Positions 1-16,250 are shown, counted from the first letter of the stretch. The stretch is DNA of 64,000 nt from Lanius collurio (GCA_020086605.1 JACBWW010000017.1:21535573-21599572); one strand, 5' to 3'. The notes: generated by a model from the sequence alone, not told the origin. Numbers and translations are program-made.

Positions 1-2339
<2,339 letters not shown>

Positions 2340-3881
2340 CTAGAGTACAGACAGTAAAAGAAGAAAAGAGAAAGGAGATTGTTACAAAACTAAAAAAAAA
2401 TCTTGAAATAAAAGTTTTCAAACAGTTATTTTACAAGAGTGACAGTAGCATAGGCTTGCTTTTTAAAAAAAACTGCGAAATAAGGAACTTTAAACTATGA
2501 AAGATTCTTATGTTACTGAAACTAATCATGACCAGAATATAAAACTCTCCCCACCCTACAAACCTAAACAAATACATATGCAGGATTATAACAACATAAC
2601 CAGTAGTAATTTACAAAGTTCAAGTTTCAGTACTGCTTCAGTTGGAAATGTTTCATAAGTTGGCTTATATCTAGTAATGAGGAAATCTACTTCTACATGT
2701 AAAGCATATTACTATATAGAAAATTTCAACAAAACCAAAACATATTCTGTAAAAGGTCAACTGAAACTTTTAAATTCACAGGCATTTCAAGTGATGGAAA
2801 ACCAGCAGTAAGCTCTCAGGCTTGTATCAGGCCATCAAACATAATGGGAACAATAAGGTTCGAACAGTTACTCATTTTCAAATGAGAACTGAGCCTAAAC
2901 CTCTGTTTTAAAGTAGTGCTGGATCTTCACACAGAAAAATTATTGGATCAATTCTCTATTTAAATTATAAGATCAATGATCAAGCAAATTTCTGAAAAAA
3001 TATGCATAAGCTTGCCAAAATTTAACTGATCTTGCGGGATAATCAAAAATCTTATCTGATGTTTCATGACAGAGCATATGACCCAGGAAGGCTGTTAACA
3101 GGACTGTGAGGGAACCATGGAAGAAAGTACCAGATCTCACTGCCAGTCCCTAAGCCTTCTGGCTATGCTTTTTGCTGCATGCATCTTCTAATATTCTGGT
3201 CAGAGTTTGGAGTTCTCATCACTTCACACATCCCTCTGAAACTCTCCCTTGCAAGTCAAAGCAGAATAGATCTTTAAGCAGATCTTTAAACGTGAATATA
3301 GCCAAGCTTTAGATTACTTGGAACGTGCTGCTACAAGTTCCCAAAATTAGAAACTGTGGTCAAAACCAAATATACCTCTTTCTTCAGTGAAATTGCAAAA
3401 TTGTAGTATTTAATTCAGTTTATGCACTCCAAACTGTGACAAAATATATTGTGAATGTCCTTGGTTGATGGTCCAGTTTGTACATTGTCCCAGGTACTTG
3501 GAAATTACACTGAGGAGCTTAGAATTTGCATTACAAAGCAAGGTCTTTGAGGATGATGTCCTAAGTGGGATGTAATGGCATTCTGAAATATTTGACACAG
3601 TCTACTATGATGGAATGGCTAGAAAAAGGCAAACTCTGCATCTGTAGGCCACAACTAAGGTCCATCTACATGCTTTGTCTTTTGTCTCTGGAGACCAAGA
3701 ACATAGAGGATATATATTCTGCTATCAGGGTTAATTTTCATATGCGTAGATAATAACTGCTCAGCTTCAAAACATGCATCCACAAGCTGGATTAGGTGTC
3801 ATATAGCAGTCAAGGTACATTAAAAAAGGAATCCCACAGCTGTATCCCAGGTCTGCCAGCTGGGATACCAGAACTACTCAC
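2340..3881 (-). other. Intron 6 (1542 bp)
   Basis: The intron lies between exons 6 and 7. It is A/T-rich unique-looking sequence with no recognised repeat, RNA gene or conserved coding segment. The frames at 3410-3598 and 3565-3753 overlap on opposite strands and look random. Confidence 0.8.
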
Positions 3882-4028
3882 AGCTACTAGACACTCTTCT
3901 ACAAATGGTGTCAGCATGTGCGGCCGGATAGTGACCATAATGTCCCTGAAGTCCATAGCTGTGACTCTTCCAGACTGAGCATTGTCTCTCTGTACAAAAG
4001 CCTGTTTTGCATGTTCTAGTTGTATCTC
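3882..4028 (-). CDS. SLC25A13: SLC25A13 exon 6 (citrin residues 157-205)
   Basis: This 147-nt, phase 0-0 exon encodes 49 residues, beginning [20 protein letters not shown] and ending [10 protein letters not shown]. It corresponds to EF-hands 4 and 5 of the N-terminal domain, which are structural rather than Ca2+-binding. [15 protein letters not shown], ending in the IRPHMLTPF segment, is the citrin version and differs from aralar. The acceptor is catatgtttgcag and the donor GCT|gtgagtag. Because both ends are phase 0, skipping would remove 49 residues without a frameshift. Confidence 0.96.
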
Positions 4029-7000
4029 CTGCAAACATATGGGGGAAAAAAAGTAAGTTATTTTCAAAATCATCACCTTAACAGTTAAATTTAATGTAAG
4101 TAAGTCTTACAAGTAATTAATCTTACAAGACCTCTCATTCCTAACTAAACATGACTACAGGTAATCTAATTTTAACTGGCTATTGTATATATATAGTATG
4201 TAATTTCAGTCTTTTCTATCAGGAGCATATATGGTCTCTATCACTGACCTCAATACCTAGGACAACATCACGATTTCTCTGCTGCCTGGATATTATGTCA
4301 TGCAATTCATTTAACTGAGAAATGGAGAACACATACCAACACATCAGTGAAAGTAATCTCCCACTTATGAACATTAAAGTGTTCCATGATGTGAATTATC
4401 CAGTTTATTGCATGTATCACAGCAGGTCAAAATACTTTCTGTAAAAGCACTCACTACTCCTTCAATAAGGACAATGAAATCATCAGAGATTTCCATGTAG
4501 ACACCTACTAATCTGGAAAGGATTCCCTCAAAAAGCATCGTCATTTAAAACATAAAATTATTTGTCTACAAAAGACACCAGCAGTTTAATTTAGATCTCC
4601 TTGTATCATGACTGATTAAAGATCAGTTCACAGTATTTCAGCAGTAGTAACAGGCATCAACATTATCTTATACAACCACCTGATGATCTCATTTTGTGAT
4701 TCAAATGTACTACTGAGAGAAGAAAGGAGAAAAAAAGGTATATAATCTCTCAGAGTTGAAGGTCCTACTGTGACCTTTACCCTTTCTTCTTAAATTACTG
4801 TTAGACTACTTCCCTTTTTTTCTTACTTAAAAGGAACAATCCTGCCCAGATTGTTATTACATATGAATTTTTGTTCAGTTCTACAGGTTTGTAAAAAAAA
4901 ATAAATACCTTTGGTGATGTAATTAGACTTCCCAACCTGTATTTTTTAGCTAAATGAAGGAACACAAATCACTGCCATGTCTTCCCTTTAAATTTCAAGG
5001 ATTGTAAAAACTTCTTCACTGGAAATACAGTTGCTTATTTTGAATACATATTCATAAACAGTTATTCAGAAAATGGAATCAGAGCAAAACTATGTCAGCA
5101 ATACTAAGCAAGTCTTGCAGTAGATCATGACACTATCCACCTATTTCCATTGTATTTGCAAATATGTGCCCTAAAATACATATTAGTCCAAGACTCAAGC
5201 TAGTCAAGAGTCACCATCATGATGTACTCTCAGTAAATATGATCTGTAAGCTGTCTCACATTAGCATTCAAGGAAATAAAGAGTGAAGGGCAAAAGGCAA
5301 ATTCAGATGGAGCAGGATCAGACCTGCCAGAGGCCTGCAGATGCCATCCTTCCCTCCTTCTATTCACTCAGTTCACGTGGCCACTCAAACCATGCTTGTC
5401 TTTTTATTTCAGCCTTCTGACTTTGCCAATTTTGGTTCTAATTTCTAATTACAACACTGTACCCTGACCTGAAAGGTATGATGAAAACCTTATATATTAG
5501 GCAGAGGGAGGAAAGGACTGGGGGGGAAAGACTGGTCAATGTTTCACTCCCAGAATTAATCTGAAATTTTGTCTTTTGATGGGAAACACTTGTGGGGGTT
5601 ATAATTTGAAGTGGTACAATTTCAGTTCGGCCAGGTTTTCTTTACATTACAGACCCCCATGTTGAGGTGTTACAATTCAGCAATAATACTCACTCTGACT
5701 GGATGCAGCCATGCAAGTTCCTACTTCACTCCAACTGAGACTATAATTTCAACAGAAATTTGGAAGGAAGCAATTTTGTAAGGTTTATGATGAGATGAGC
5801 ACAAAAACACAAAAAGACTTAGTCAGCTTGAGACAGGCAACTACTTGGGAGGCAGAGAGCTCTGCAGAGGAGTTCAGTATAATAACAGTTGCATCCTAAA
5901 TACTCATCACTTAGCAGGTAGAAATGTATGAACAAATGAATCAAAATGTTCGTCATTAAATGGAAGCACCACCAGAGAAAAAAATGAATTGTATTTAGCA
6001 GAAGGATTACACGGGAAACTGTGAATATTGCTTTATTCTCCCTCCCTCACTCAATTTGTTTTAACCACTGAAACTGCTGGCGGTGTTTCATTGGCAGAAT
6101 CCAGCACTAAAATGCAGTAAAAAAACCTGGACACCACCTGCAGAAGTCCAATCTGTTCCTATCTGTGTACACCCATCAGTGAGTCTGGAGGTATTACACC
6201 ATTGTTGAGACCTTGGCTGCCAATGATGTCTTAAGCCACAGAACAAAGCAGGGCTCGTGCTCCAAAGAGGCGCATCAAGTGCGTGTTTCTTGTCATCACC
6301 CAGCTAACTGCAAAAAGGCTGCTACTACTGCAGTTGAGAACAAGCCAAAACACCCTATCCTCTCCTTGATAACATGATTCTTTCCAATTTTCTTGGTAAA
6401 CTGGAACCCACTGGAGAGAATTATCCCACTTGGTTAAACACATTGTCAAGGTCTTGGGGCTGCCATTTACCCATCTTTTTGTCAGACAGAAAAGAGCCAT
6501 TTGGCTGTAGATAGCAAGACAAAACTGTGAACAGGATGATGTCAGTCTTCTGAAACTCCCTATTCATACCTCCTCCTTAGCTCAGAAACTAAGTTCCAGT
6601 TCAAAATGGTTTAGGAATACCTCAAATAGATAGAGAAGACTGACCTCAGGAAGGGAGAGACTTTTTAGGCTATGGTTATTTTTAGCAGTGCTACACATTT
6701 TCCAGTTATACCAAGAAGAAAGAAGCACAGAAATCTTCAGCTACATGACATTCTCAAACCATGACCATGGATGGCAGCAGTATGGCACACAAGAACACAC
6801 AGACAATCACATGGTAATAAACCATCTCAAATCTGAATTTCAGACAAACCTACAAAGTCTGTTACAAACAAACCAGACATATGTCACTTTTCTAATCATT
6901 GCACCATGTGTATCAATGCAATAAACTCTTTAAAGTGTTTACCTCAAAAGAAAGACTATCCATTCCCTCAGCCTCCATGGTTTAAAGCTGAGACAACTCA

Positions 7001-10000
7001 CAGCATGGTTTAAAGCTGAGACAACTCACAGCATAACTATGTTTCAAAATTAGTTTCAAAATTGCTACTAGAAATTTATCAGGAAATTCTTTATGCGATG
7101 TTTGTAACATCACCTTTGTTGTGTATATGCACCCTATATAAAAAATATCACCTTAAAAATAAACTGAAAAACAATAAAGCAAAGCTGTAGTCTTCAGAGA
7201 TGCTGACTTGCAGTAATTTTATTGTTTCACCCATTTCAGTCCCATATTGTTTACCTAGACAGACTAAGGTTTAAAGAAATACAATCCTCATTACTTTGCA
7301 ATACAAATTACACACCCTAAAGAACCTTCTCCAACTAGACTTTCTGTAAACTTAGATATACAGAGAAAACAATCATCTTCCTTGATGCTGGAAGTCCAGA
7401 ATTCCCTCAGGTAGAATAAGACTTTGTGAAAACTTAATTTGTGCAGCATGGCAGGCATGCTGGCACCAGAATGCTAATAAAATTATTTCCTACCTAGAGA
7501 TTTTAACTCAGCTTTCACTTACAGCTCATTAAAAGCTTCTTTACCTTCCACTTAGATAGAAATTTATGTTTGCATCCCATCCCAATAGATCTACAAGTCA
7601 TCAGATACAACACAATCTTTACCACTGGAGTAGATCCCAAGGTTCAATTACAGAGACTTCTACTTCATCAACTAATATGCTGGGCATAAGTAAATTCCCA
7701 AACAATGCAGAAAGGGATTTACCAGGCCCACATATGTTAAAATTCATCATGCAGAACAGATTTTGCATGCTGAGAAAGGGGCTGATGTTGCTCTTCATAA
7801 GGCAGACTTGCCACTTAAGTGACAATGGAACATGACCATATGCAAATAGGTAAGAGATATGATGGGTATATAGTACAGGTAGATAAGCTAAGTTTAAGTC
7901 AGCAAATGAGCAGGGTAAAACAACACAACCTGAGCTCTAGGTTGATGCAAATTGATTGTTAACTGTATAAGAGCCAAGGAGTTTGGAGGCTATACTTTCA
8001 GGCATTTCTGTTACCGCAGACAGAAAAAGTGCTGGTCGGATATAAATATTCAGAATCCCATATAATCACTTCTTATTTAAAGCCACAAGAGATCTATCTT
8101 GTGCCTGGATAAAATATACTAATGTTATTTTCCAAATACCTTGAGCTTTGCCAGAAGTGATGATTAGTCCAAATGCTGCAACAGATAATGATCATGGAAC
8201 AAGTTTATGTGACATAATAGGACCCAATGTAAAGGAATTTGAATCTAGCCAGATTATGCCATTAAAAGTTAACAAATTGCATTGTACTTACAAAGCAGTA
8301 CCTGAAGCGCCTTACAGAACCATCTGGTCCACGTTAAGTGCAGTGTAAAATGCATTCACACATCAGGAATGCAGAAAGGTAATTTGGTATCCACTGTGGT
8401 CTCCTGCTGTCTAAGGTCCAAGGTCTAGACATCAGACCAAGAAGACTGACTCACGCACAGGCAGAATGTCAGAAGGAAAGACTGAATACCAAAGGTTACA
8501 GAGCTTAAAGGAAGATTTCCATGCCTGTGAACAGTAACTTAGTGCCGAGAGCCATTTCTGTGCCCAAACTTCAGCATCTGTAATACAATGCTGCAAGGCA
8601 AGAATCAGCAGGGAAACTTATATGATTCAAAGACTTACAGTTTTACAAAGTGGGTAAACAGATGTACCCAATTACTGTGACTGACTGAGCATCCTAATAG
8701 ACTGTACTGATAACAGGCAGCTTCAGCAGTCTTAGGACAATTAATTTATTTGAAAATCTTTCCTGCCTGAACCAATGCTGAGAGCATCTTTATTAGCAGT
8801 ATTACAATTTTTCCTGAGTGCATCTTACCTCTCCAGAGACACCCAGAATTGTCATACTTACTCTCCTGGTTTATGCTCTCCCTCTCATGTTTCTGACCTA
8901 TATGGGTCATCACCAGAAGGGCTGGCTGGTTCATCAGGATCACTGACATCTTCCAACACAACCAATTATCTATCCCCAAAGTTTCATCCCATCCAAGAGA
9001 ACTCCTTTCAGATAAGTAAAGAGGAACACCCCTCCACATGATGAGAAAGCCTAATAGTTAGGATTAATCTCCAAAATTAGAAAACTCCTGCATCAGTGCT
9101 TGCTTTTCCTAATTCAAGTTAAAAACACAAAAGAACCCAAAGAAAGAACTCAAATATTCCAAACACCCAACCTTAAGATTACAAGCTCTTTTAGGTCTGT
9201 GACTCTAACCTCTCTTAACCTCTCTTAAAACCCTTACACACACACACTTTAAATGGTGAAAAAGTGTCCTGTTTTTATTCTGAATTTTTCAACAGGTTTT
9301 CCTCAGATGTCTAAGCAAACAGACAAATGAGGCAAACAGGACTTTGCTAAAACTGTGACTTTAAACCACCAAAATCAGAATACATATCCAAGGCTCATTT
9401 CGTAGTTTGAAGGAGATACCAGAACACATTGCCAGAGGCTTTTTTTCCTAATAAAGTAGCACATTTGCTTTTTCATTCAAAAGAGGTTCTGATTCCTATT
9501 TCTGTCACAAAACTGGTTTATGTCTTAGCTACTTAGGAGTTACAATAGTCAATACAAAGCCTAAGGGAATACAATTTAATCATGTGATACCTGACGTTCT
9601 CTTCATACAAAGTTAATTAGGCTCTGTTCTACAAAGTCAATTTGAAACATTTGTCTCAATAGCATTATCCTAATTATTCCTCATCAAAATGATACTACCT
9701 CCTACTGTGAACTAACATACTTGTGTAAACAAGAAAAAAGGAAACCTTGCAGTCTTGAAGCAGGTTCCCATTTTAAAACTCTCCAGTGTAAATACTCATA
9801 CAGGCATTAAGTATTCAGGAGGAATACAAATAAGAAACTCACATGTTTCACCTCTTTTCCTACTGAAGACTATTTTAATAGTACTGCTGAAATACAGATA
9901 ATCAGTTAATATTTTATTAGCATAATATTTTACTTCCTGTAACAAAGTCCCTGCAAGTATAAATAGCCAAGAATTACTTGCAAAATAATGCTTTATTCAT

Positions 10001-10551
10001 TATATACAAGCAAATTTTCCCCAAGATAATCCTAATTCAAAAAAGATGAAAAGTAAAGTGTGTGGAAATGGCTTGTAAAAAATATCATTGGATATCAGTT
10101 CAAATTAAATATATGTTTGGTAAACATGCTGTTTAGAGACAAAAGTACTTCTTAATACAAGTCTGGCAAGTTGAGTCTAAAATGTTCAATACTGTTATTT
10201 AACATTCTTTGACTTGTAGATTTAAAAATACAGGAGATTTTCAGACATTGAAGTCTAGGTTTTGAATTTCAAGTCTATGGCTACACAATAGTGTAGAAAT
10301 AATCACCTTCTGCATACAGGTGCAAAAACAAAGGAAAAGGAAAAAAAACCCAGCTAGCCTGAATCAGCAGTTTTACCAATAGCATATCCTATTTATCAAC
10401 ATACTATACAAGTCCAGCACTCTGACTGTAAAAGCCTACAATTGGTATATATTTCAGCTTTGCTACCAGCATGATTTTGGCAAGTTTGCAAACACTCTGA
10501 TTCTTGCATCCTTCTTATTACTCTTGACAAACCATACTGTATTAGACCCAC
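4029..10551 (-). other. Intron 5 (6523 bp)
   Basis: The intron lies between exons 5 and 6. Apart from the 28-bp tandem duplication at 6977-7032 and short simple runs (a CA run near 9236-9247, a G-run near 5520) I recognise nothing in it. The reading frames at 6231-6500, 7566-7835, 8746-9039 and 8775-9041 have no recognisable homology. Confidence 0.8.
6977..7032. repeat. 28-bp perfect tandem duplication
   Basis: The unit beginning atggtttaaagctgagacaa occurs twice head to tail without mismatch (6977-7004 and 7005-7032). The identity of the two copies suggests a recent duplication by slippage or end joining. Confidence 0.95.
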
Positions 10552-10691
10552 CAGTAAAAACTGAGTGAACTCCGCGTATGTTAGGTGTCTTTTTCTATCC
10601 TTTCCAAAATGCAGCTGTACAAACTCTGAATTCCAGTTAAAAGGAATGTGCTGATGAATCGTGGTCTGGCCAAAAACTTGTTTAGCATCCT
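10552..10691 (-). CDS. SLC25A13: SLC25A13 exon 5 (citrin residues 110-156)
   Basis: This 140-nt exon begins with two bases completing Glu-110, then reads [20 protein letters not shown] and continues to [15 protein letters not shown]. It covers the EF-hand 3 to 4 part of the regulatory domain. The acceptor ttcttttcttcccag is strong. The donor CTG|gtgggtct is a usable but non-canonical +3/+4 variant. Reading runs on past the donor to a stop in the intron, so the exon end was set by the splice site and by joining to the E of [11 protein letters not shown] in exon 6. Few substitutions separate it from human citrin (Asp to Asn, Glu to Asp, Val to Ala). Confidence 0.96.
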
Positions 10692-11639
10692 CTGGGAAGA
10701 AAAGAAAAATGTTCATTTAATAATAAAATAACAATAGAGACAAACATATAAACAAATATGATATTTTGTAACAGGAAAGCAACACTGTTCATATAAATTA
10801 GTAACATACTGTAAAGCAAACCTAATGTTTTTGTTTACCCAAATCATCACCCTCATAAATAGTTTCTGAATAATAGTTTTATTCCTGAAGTTTATACTCA
10901 CAGCATTTAATTAAAAAAAACTCAGATATTTCAAGTTTCAAATTCAAACAAGGAAAGATTAAAATTAAAAGACAATTTATAAAAAGATGACTAAAGCTAA
11001 CTGATTTTCAGCATAATCTTTTCAAGCTGCTAACAATGAAAGTTTTGTGTCACTATAATTCAGGCTTTTGAATTTTTCCCAGAGTTCTCCACATTCAAAC
11101 AAATCAACTACAAAAATACTATTATTTCAAGATCCACTCTTCTGGAGTTACTGACAGAGCAGTGACAAACAGGACAGGGGATGTGCAAAGACATGGCAGG
11201 CAGGAACAAAAACTTGTCAGCAGCACTATGCAGACTTTTAAGCCTAAATCTCTTCTACAACAAGGGGGACAATGTGACAAGTATGATCATACCTAAATAC
11301 AAGCTTCATAGCAGTCACAACTGGGCAACATTTTACTACACACCTGGCAGACTGGTAATACACAGCAGTTTCCGTGAAGAAGCAACTGTTTATACACACC
11401 AAATCGTACAGTAGTAAGGACCATACATTTCTGATACTAGACTGCATATACTATAACTAATAAAATATATAACTAATGAAAATAGCAACGAGATCTGAGC
11501 AAGTACTTGTCTCAAAGGACAGTGCCCACTTCAATGTGACAATTTTGTCTCTGCCAAAAAAACAGGGCAAAGATGTCTTCAGAGATAAGCTGAAGGCCAG
11601 AGGTTCCCAGCTGCTATATGCCTTCCTAATTGCTGTATG

Positions 11640-12310
11640 ACTCCTCCAGCAACTCAAGCCAAGAGCCAGTTCTTGTCTCCTGTGAGTTCCTGTGAGCATG
11701 GAGAGATGGTTCCCAAGAGTCACTCCCTACCCGCAGGCTGGGCCAGGAGCTGGTCTGCTCCCTTCACGCTTCGTGGAAGAAAGACCAGGAGTCCAAACCA
11801 CAAGCTCCTGTCTGTCTCTGCGAGCAGCAGAGCTGTAAACCAGTTCCCAAGCATGGCTGGTGCCTGGGGTTGAGGAAATCAGCACAGCTTAGTGCTTGCC
11901 TGTGTTCAGAACAAGCTGGGAGCCACCTCACTGGAGCCAGCCTCTGCCTGCCAGGCAGGACTGGGAGCCACCTTCAAGCTCATTTCAGTGCCACAAGCAA
12001 AGGTGGGAGCTGACTCCTTGGGGCAATGAGGTCTTGTCTCCTGTTCATGTTGAATTCTGGCTGCTGGTTCAGTCCCTGCCAGACAGGCACAGCAGTTCTG
12101 TTGACTCAGGGAAATCCAAGCAGGGTGGAATCCCCAATTTTAGGCAAGGAAGCAGGAAAAAATTAGAGTGAAGTGGCACAGCTGAGAGCCAGGAAGATGT
12201 AAGGAAGAGCCCAAGTAAATGAAGAATAAAGACATAGAAAAATATGGTCACAAGGAGATGAAAGGGGCAGGTGTCTGCTGCACCGACCCAAAAGACCTGC
12301 AGATGGTATA
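11640..12310. other. GC-richer unclassified block, possible old transposable element
   Basis: This block differs clearly from the A/T-rich flanks and carries repeated 'tgggagcca' and 'cttgtctcctgt' phrases. Its right end (about 12245-12297, read on the minus strand) matches part of the CR1 copy at 13426-14047. I cannot identify the terminal structure, so whether this is an LTR fragment, a diverged LINE piece or unique sequence is unresolved. Confidence 0.35.
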
Positions 12311-13425
12311 ACCCACGAGAATAGCTTGTTCTAAAGGAAGAAGGCTTCACAGAGAGAACAGAAATGAAACTGCAAACCTCTTCCTATCTCACAACCCAGT
12401 CAGTAGTTTCAGCTTTAAAAACACCCACTGATCCCAGGGAATCAGTGGTGAAAGAGCAAGCTGGATTTTACTTACAAACAGAAAGACTAACCCCAGTTAA
12501 CCTCGAATTCATAAAATTAGCAACTCCAAGTCCTAACATCCTATGAGAATTTTCTCCAAGCAAAGTCAATGCCCCCAGGACAGCCTCATTGTTCATTCAT
12601 GTCTTAAGCTCCATCACAGCCAGCTTAGATCTTGTCTGCCAGCATTCTCCAGGAGAAAAATTCTACTCCTGGAGAGCAGAATGGGAGAGAAAGTCTACTG
12701 GATCAGGGTGAGGTCCTATCCCTCTACTTGAGGTCTTTCATTTAGGGTGCTTCCTACTGACACAGCTCAAGGCACTTTGTCACATGTCACTGGAGATCAC
12801 ATTTATAAAGTTTCTGCTTTCTGCCAGACTTTCTTCAAAGAAGGCAACAAGCATGAAAAAGCCTGTCTTGCCTGTATATAAGAGGAAATAAAGGTTGTCT
12901 CTTTCTGGCAGTGACCACTGCTTTTCCAGAGAAACAGACATTCCCAGAACACCTGTCAGCTATCTCTTGCACAGAAATCACATGTTCATCTGCTTCTTCT
13001 TTCCCTCTCATCCCACCTCCAGAATTTCCCCAGAGCAAGCCACCGATACTGTGTGGATGAGATTAGGAACAAATCATCAATTACCAAAAGCTATTTTTGG
13101 TTGGACTCCAGACTTGCCTTTGTCAGAGAAAAAAAGGTGCATTCTTATCTGATGCAAGGTAAGAGCAGAAACTTAGTTAGTATAAAAGGAGTCTCAAATT
13201 TGTTTTGATGAGGCAAGGCTCCACACAGTTCTTACTTCAACTTGTTAACATATGAAAGCTGCAGAGTCTCCTTTGAAAATGCCACTGTAATTTTATTTTA
13301 ATTCATTACCATACATTAGCTACCTTGAAGGAACAATGTATCCTGCTCCCTCAGCTCAGTGTCCTGTAAACCCTCCTTGGCTGGAGTCCAATATAAAAAT
13401 TCCATCTCAAGAAAATGAAATACAT

Positions 13426-14047
13426 AATCATAGAATAGTCTGGGTTGAAAGAGACCTTAAAGATCATCTAGCTTCAACTGTCCTGCCATGGGCAAAGACA
13501 CCCTTCACTAAACCATGTTTCTCAAAGCCTCCAGGGATGGGGCATCCACAACTTCTCCGGGCAGCCTGTTACAGTGTCTAACCATAGTAAAGAATTTACC
13601 TCATGGTGAAGAATTTCTTCCATATCTCTAACCTAAACCTACTCTTTCAGTTTAAAACCTTTTTTTCCTATCTTGCAGGCTCCCTTCAGGTACTGGAAGG
13701 CTGCAATTAGGTCACCCCAAAGCCTTCTCTGCAGGATGAACAATCCCAATTCTCTCCCCTTTCTGTCCATCCTTAAAGTGATGCAAGGCCTTTGGGTTGG
13801 TACAGCAGACACCTGCTCCTTTCATCTCCTTGTGACCATCTTTGTTTGCCTCCTCTGGACTCATTCCAACAGGTCCATGTCCTTCCAGTGCTGGGGGTCC
13901 CTGAGCTGGATGCTGTGTTCCAGGTGGGGTCTCTCTCACCAGAGCAGGGCAGAGGAGCAGAATCCCCTCCCCTGCCCAGCTGGCCACGCTGCTTTTGGTG
14001 CAGTCCAGGACATGTTTGGCTTTCTGGGCTGTGAGTGCACATTACCA
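13426..14047 (-). mobile_element. CR1 LINE, 5'-truncated 3' fragment
   Basis: Read on the minus strand this ends in the CR1 3' end (plus strand: atcatagaatagtctgggtt then gaaagagaccttaaagatca). The plus strand also shows other CR1 landmarks: cctccagggatggggcatcc, gggcagcctgtt and ttgcctcctctggac. The 3' end lies at low coordinates. A segment at about 13784-13843 departs from the usual CR1 sequence and resembles bases 12245-12297. The frames through it are LINE debris, not host genes. Confidence 0.9.
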
Positions 14048-15207
14048 AGACATGTCCAGATGTCAAGAAGTGAAAAGAATGGTAACTTCAGACTAAATAC
14101 AGTGTTTAATTACCGGCATTATAGAAGGCAAAGGAACATATAGCAATGAAACTGAAAACCTCATCAAGCCAATATTAGGAATATAATACGGTCTCTATCC
14201 AGGCCGTTTGCATTCCCTTGTCTGTTTTAGAGATTAAAGGCCACAGGAATGCCTCAGAAGTTCACATAAGTACAAATATCACTCTAAACAGCTCAAGCTA
14301 AATATGCGCACTTAATTTTTGCTATGACTTGGAAAACACAGACTACCACATTTGTGTAGATACAGCAAAAGAACCCACACAACCTGATCTTTTCACAATC
14401 CTATATTGATTGTATATTGATGTCAATACACCTTGGCAACTGCTACCAGATGCTTTTCTGACAGAATGCATGTTGGATTATACAGTGCAGGCAGCTGACT
14501 GCAAGACTGCCTACTGTGCTTCTGCTGATTCTTTGATGGCATGAGACGTGGTATCCTCTTTGCTGCTGCCTTTTTACACATACCCTGTACTTTCTTCTTG
14601 CAACTCTGGCGCATGAACTCCAATGCACAGTGAACAGTCTTTTTCCTCTTCCCTAGCTAGATATCATCATCCATTCATCCACCACGTCACTGACTCAAAT
14701 CTCATCTGTAGTCAGATTGCCCAATTCAGACATTAAAAGCCATTTATACTACAGGACAAATTTGAAGTGTTTTAACTTGTGATTTAACCATCAAAAGGTA
14801 TCCAACTATATACCACAACTCACTCCAAGTTATTATTCAGTTTTAACAGTATCATCTCCTAATCATCTAAGTCCAGCATTAAAATAAAAAACAGACAATG
14901 AAAAAAATGTAGTTTTGCATTACACCCACTGTTGGAAGTTCCACAGTTATCCACAAGTCACTTAACTGAATATAGGAAAACACAGAGAAGCTGAGGTGTG
15001 CTTCAGTAGCCAGGAGTTATACCCATTTAGACTTTTTATAAAAAGGAACCTGTTTCAGAGCCACAGAGTAATTTGTAATGGAAAGGACATCTGGATTTCA
15101 TGGAGTCCAGCCACCAGTCAACGAAGGTCCAACCAGAAGAAGGTTCCTCAGGGCCATGGCCAGATGAGGTTCAAATACCCCCTCATGAATTTCTGACTCA
15201 GAATATC

Positions 15208-16250
15208 AGGGTAAGGGAATGTTGAAATCCCAGAGGATCATAATCAGTGGCACAGGTTCTAGTTGGAGGCCTGTCACTAGTGGTGTTCCCCAAGGTTCAA
15301 TACTGGGCCCAATATTGTTTAACTTACTCATCAATGACCTGGACGAAGGGGCAGATGACTCCTCAGTGAGTTCACTGAGAACACCAAGCTGGGAGCACTC
15401 AAATACCCTGAGTGCTGTGCAGCCCTTCAGAAGGACCTTGACAGGTTGCAGAGATGGGCAGAGAAAAAGAGTATGAAATTCAGCAAAAGCAAATGTGGGG
15501 TCCTCTACCTGGTGAGGAATAACCCCATATACCAGCACAGGCTGGGGCTGACTTGGAGAGATGCAGCTCTGAGAAGAAGGACCTAGGGGTCCAAGTGGAC
15601 AATGAGCTGTCCATGAGCCAGCGGTGCCCCTGTGGCCAAAAACGCCAATGGTGTCCTGAAGTGCACTGGGAAGTGCACTGCCAGCAAGTCGAGGGAAGTG
15701 ATCCTATCCCTCTAGTCAGCCCCAGTGATGCCACACATGGAATACCGTGTCCAGTTCTGGGTTCCTCAGTTTAAGAAAGGTATGGAGCTCCTGGAGCAGG
15801 TCCAGTGGAGGTCTACGAAGATAGTTAGGGGACTGAAACATCTCTTCTATGAGGAAAGGCTGAGGGAGCTGGGCCTGTTCAGCCTCCAGAAGAGATAACT
15901 GAGAGGGGAACTCATTAATGTGTATAAAAAGCCAAAGGGAGTGTGCAAAGAGGATGGACCAGACTCTTCTTAGTGGTGCGAAGCAACAGCACACGAGGCA
16001 ATGGGCAGAAACTGATGTACAGGAAGTTCCACTTGAATATAAGGAAGACCTTCTTCACTGTGTGGGTGTCTCAGCACTGAAGCAGATTGCCCAGAGAGGC
16101 TGCGGAGTCACCCTCACTGGAGATACTCAAAAAAAACTCTGGACAAAATCCTGTGCCATGTGCTCTGGGATGACCCTGCTTGAGGAGGAAGGTTGGACCA
16201 GATGACCCGCTGTGGTCCCTTCCAACCTGACCCAATCTGTGATTCCATGA
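15208..16250 (+). mobile_element. CR1 LINE, 5'-truncated copy with reverse-transcriptase remnant
   Basis: This plus-strand copy begins inside the reverse-transcriptase ORF. Around 15277-15350 it encodes [15 protein letters not shown] followed by LLINDLDEG, a conserved RT motif of CR1. It continues through the C-terminal ORF and 3' UTR (tgaggaaaggctgagggagc; gcagattgcccagagaggct) to the terminal ctgtgattccatga. The frame breaks at several points, so it is dead. The left edge is approximate; bases 15050-15207 are not clearly CR1. Confidence 0.92.

Noticed and set aside
3810..4076. Assignment of the gene to the paralogue SLC25A12 (aralar)
   Set aside because: The EF-hand exon sequences fit citrin better than aralar in every segment I could compare, for example QRDNA and IRPHMLTPF.
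15219..16205. Plus-strand frames that could be called a reverse-transcriptase gene
   Set aside because: They are remnants of a 5'-truncated, frame-broken CR1 LINE. Only a short RT motif remains.
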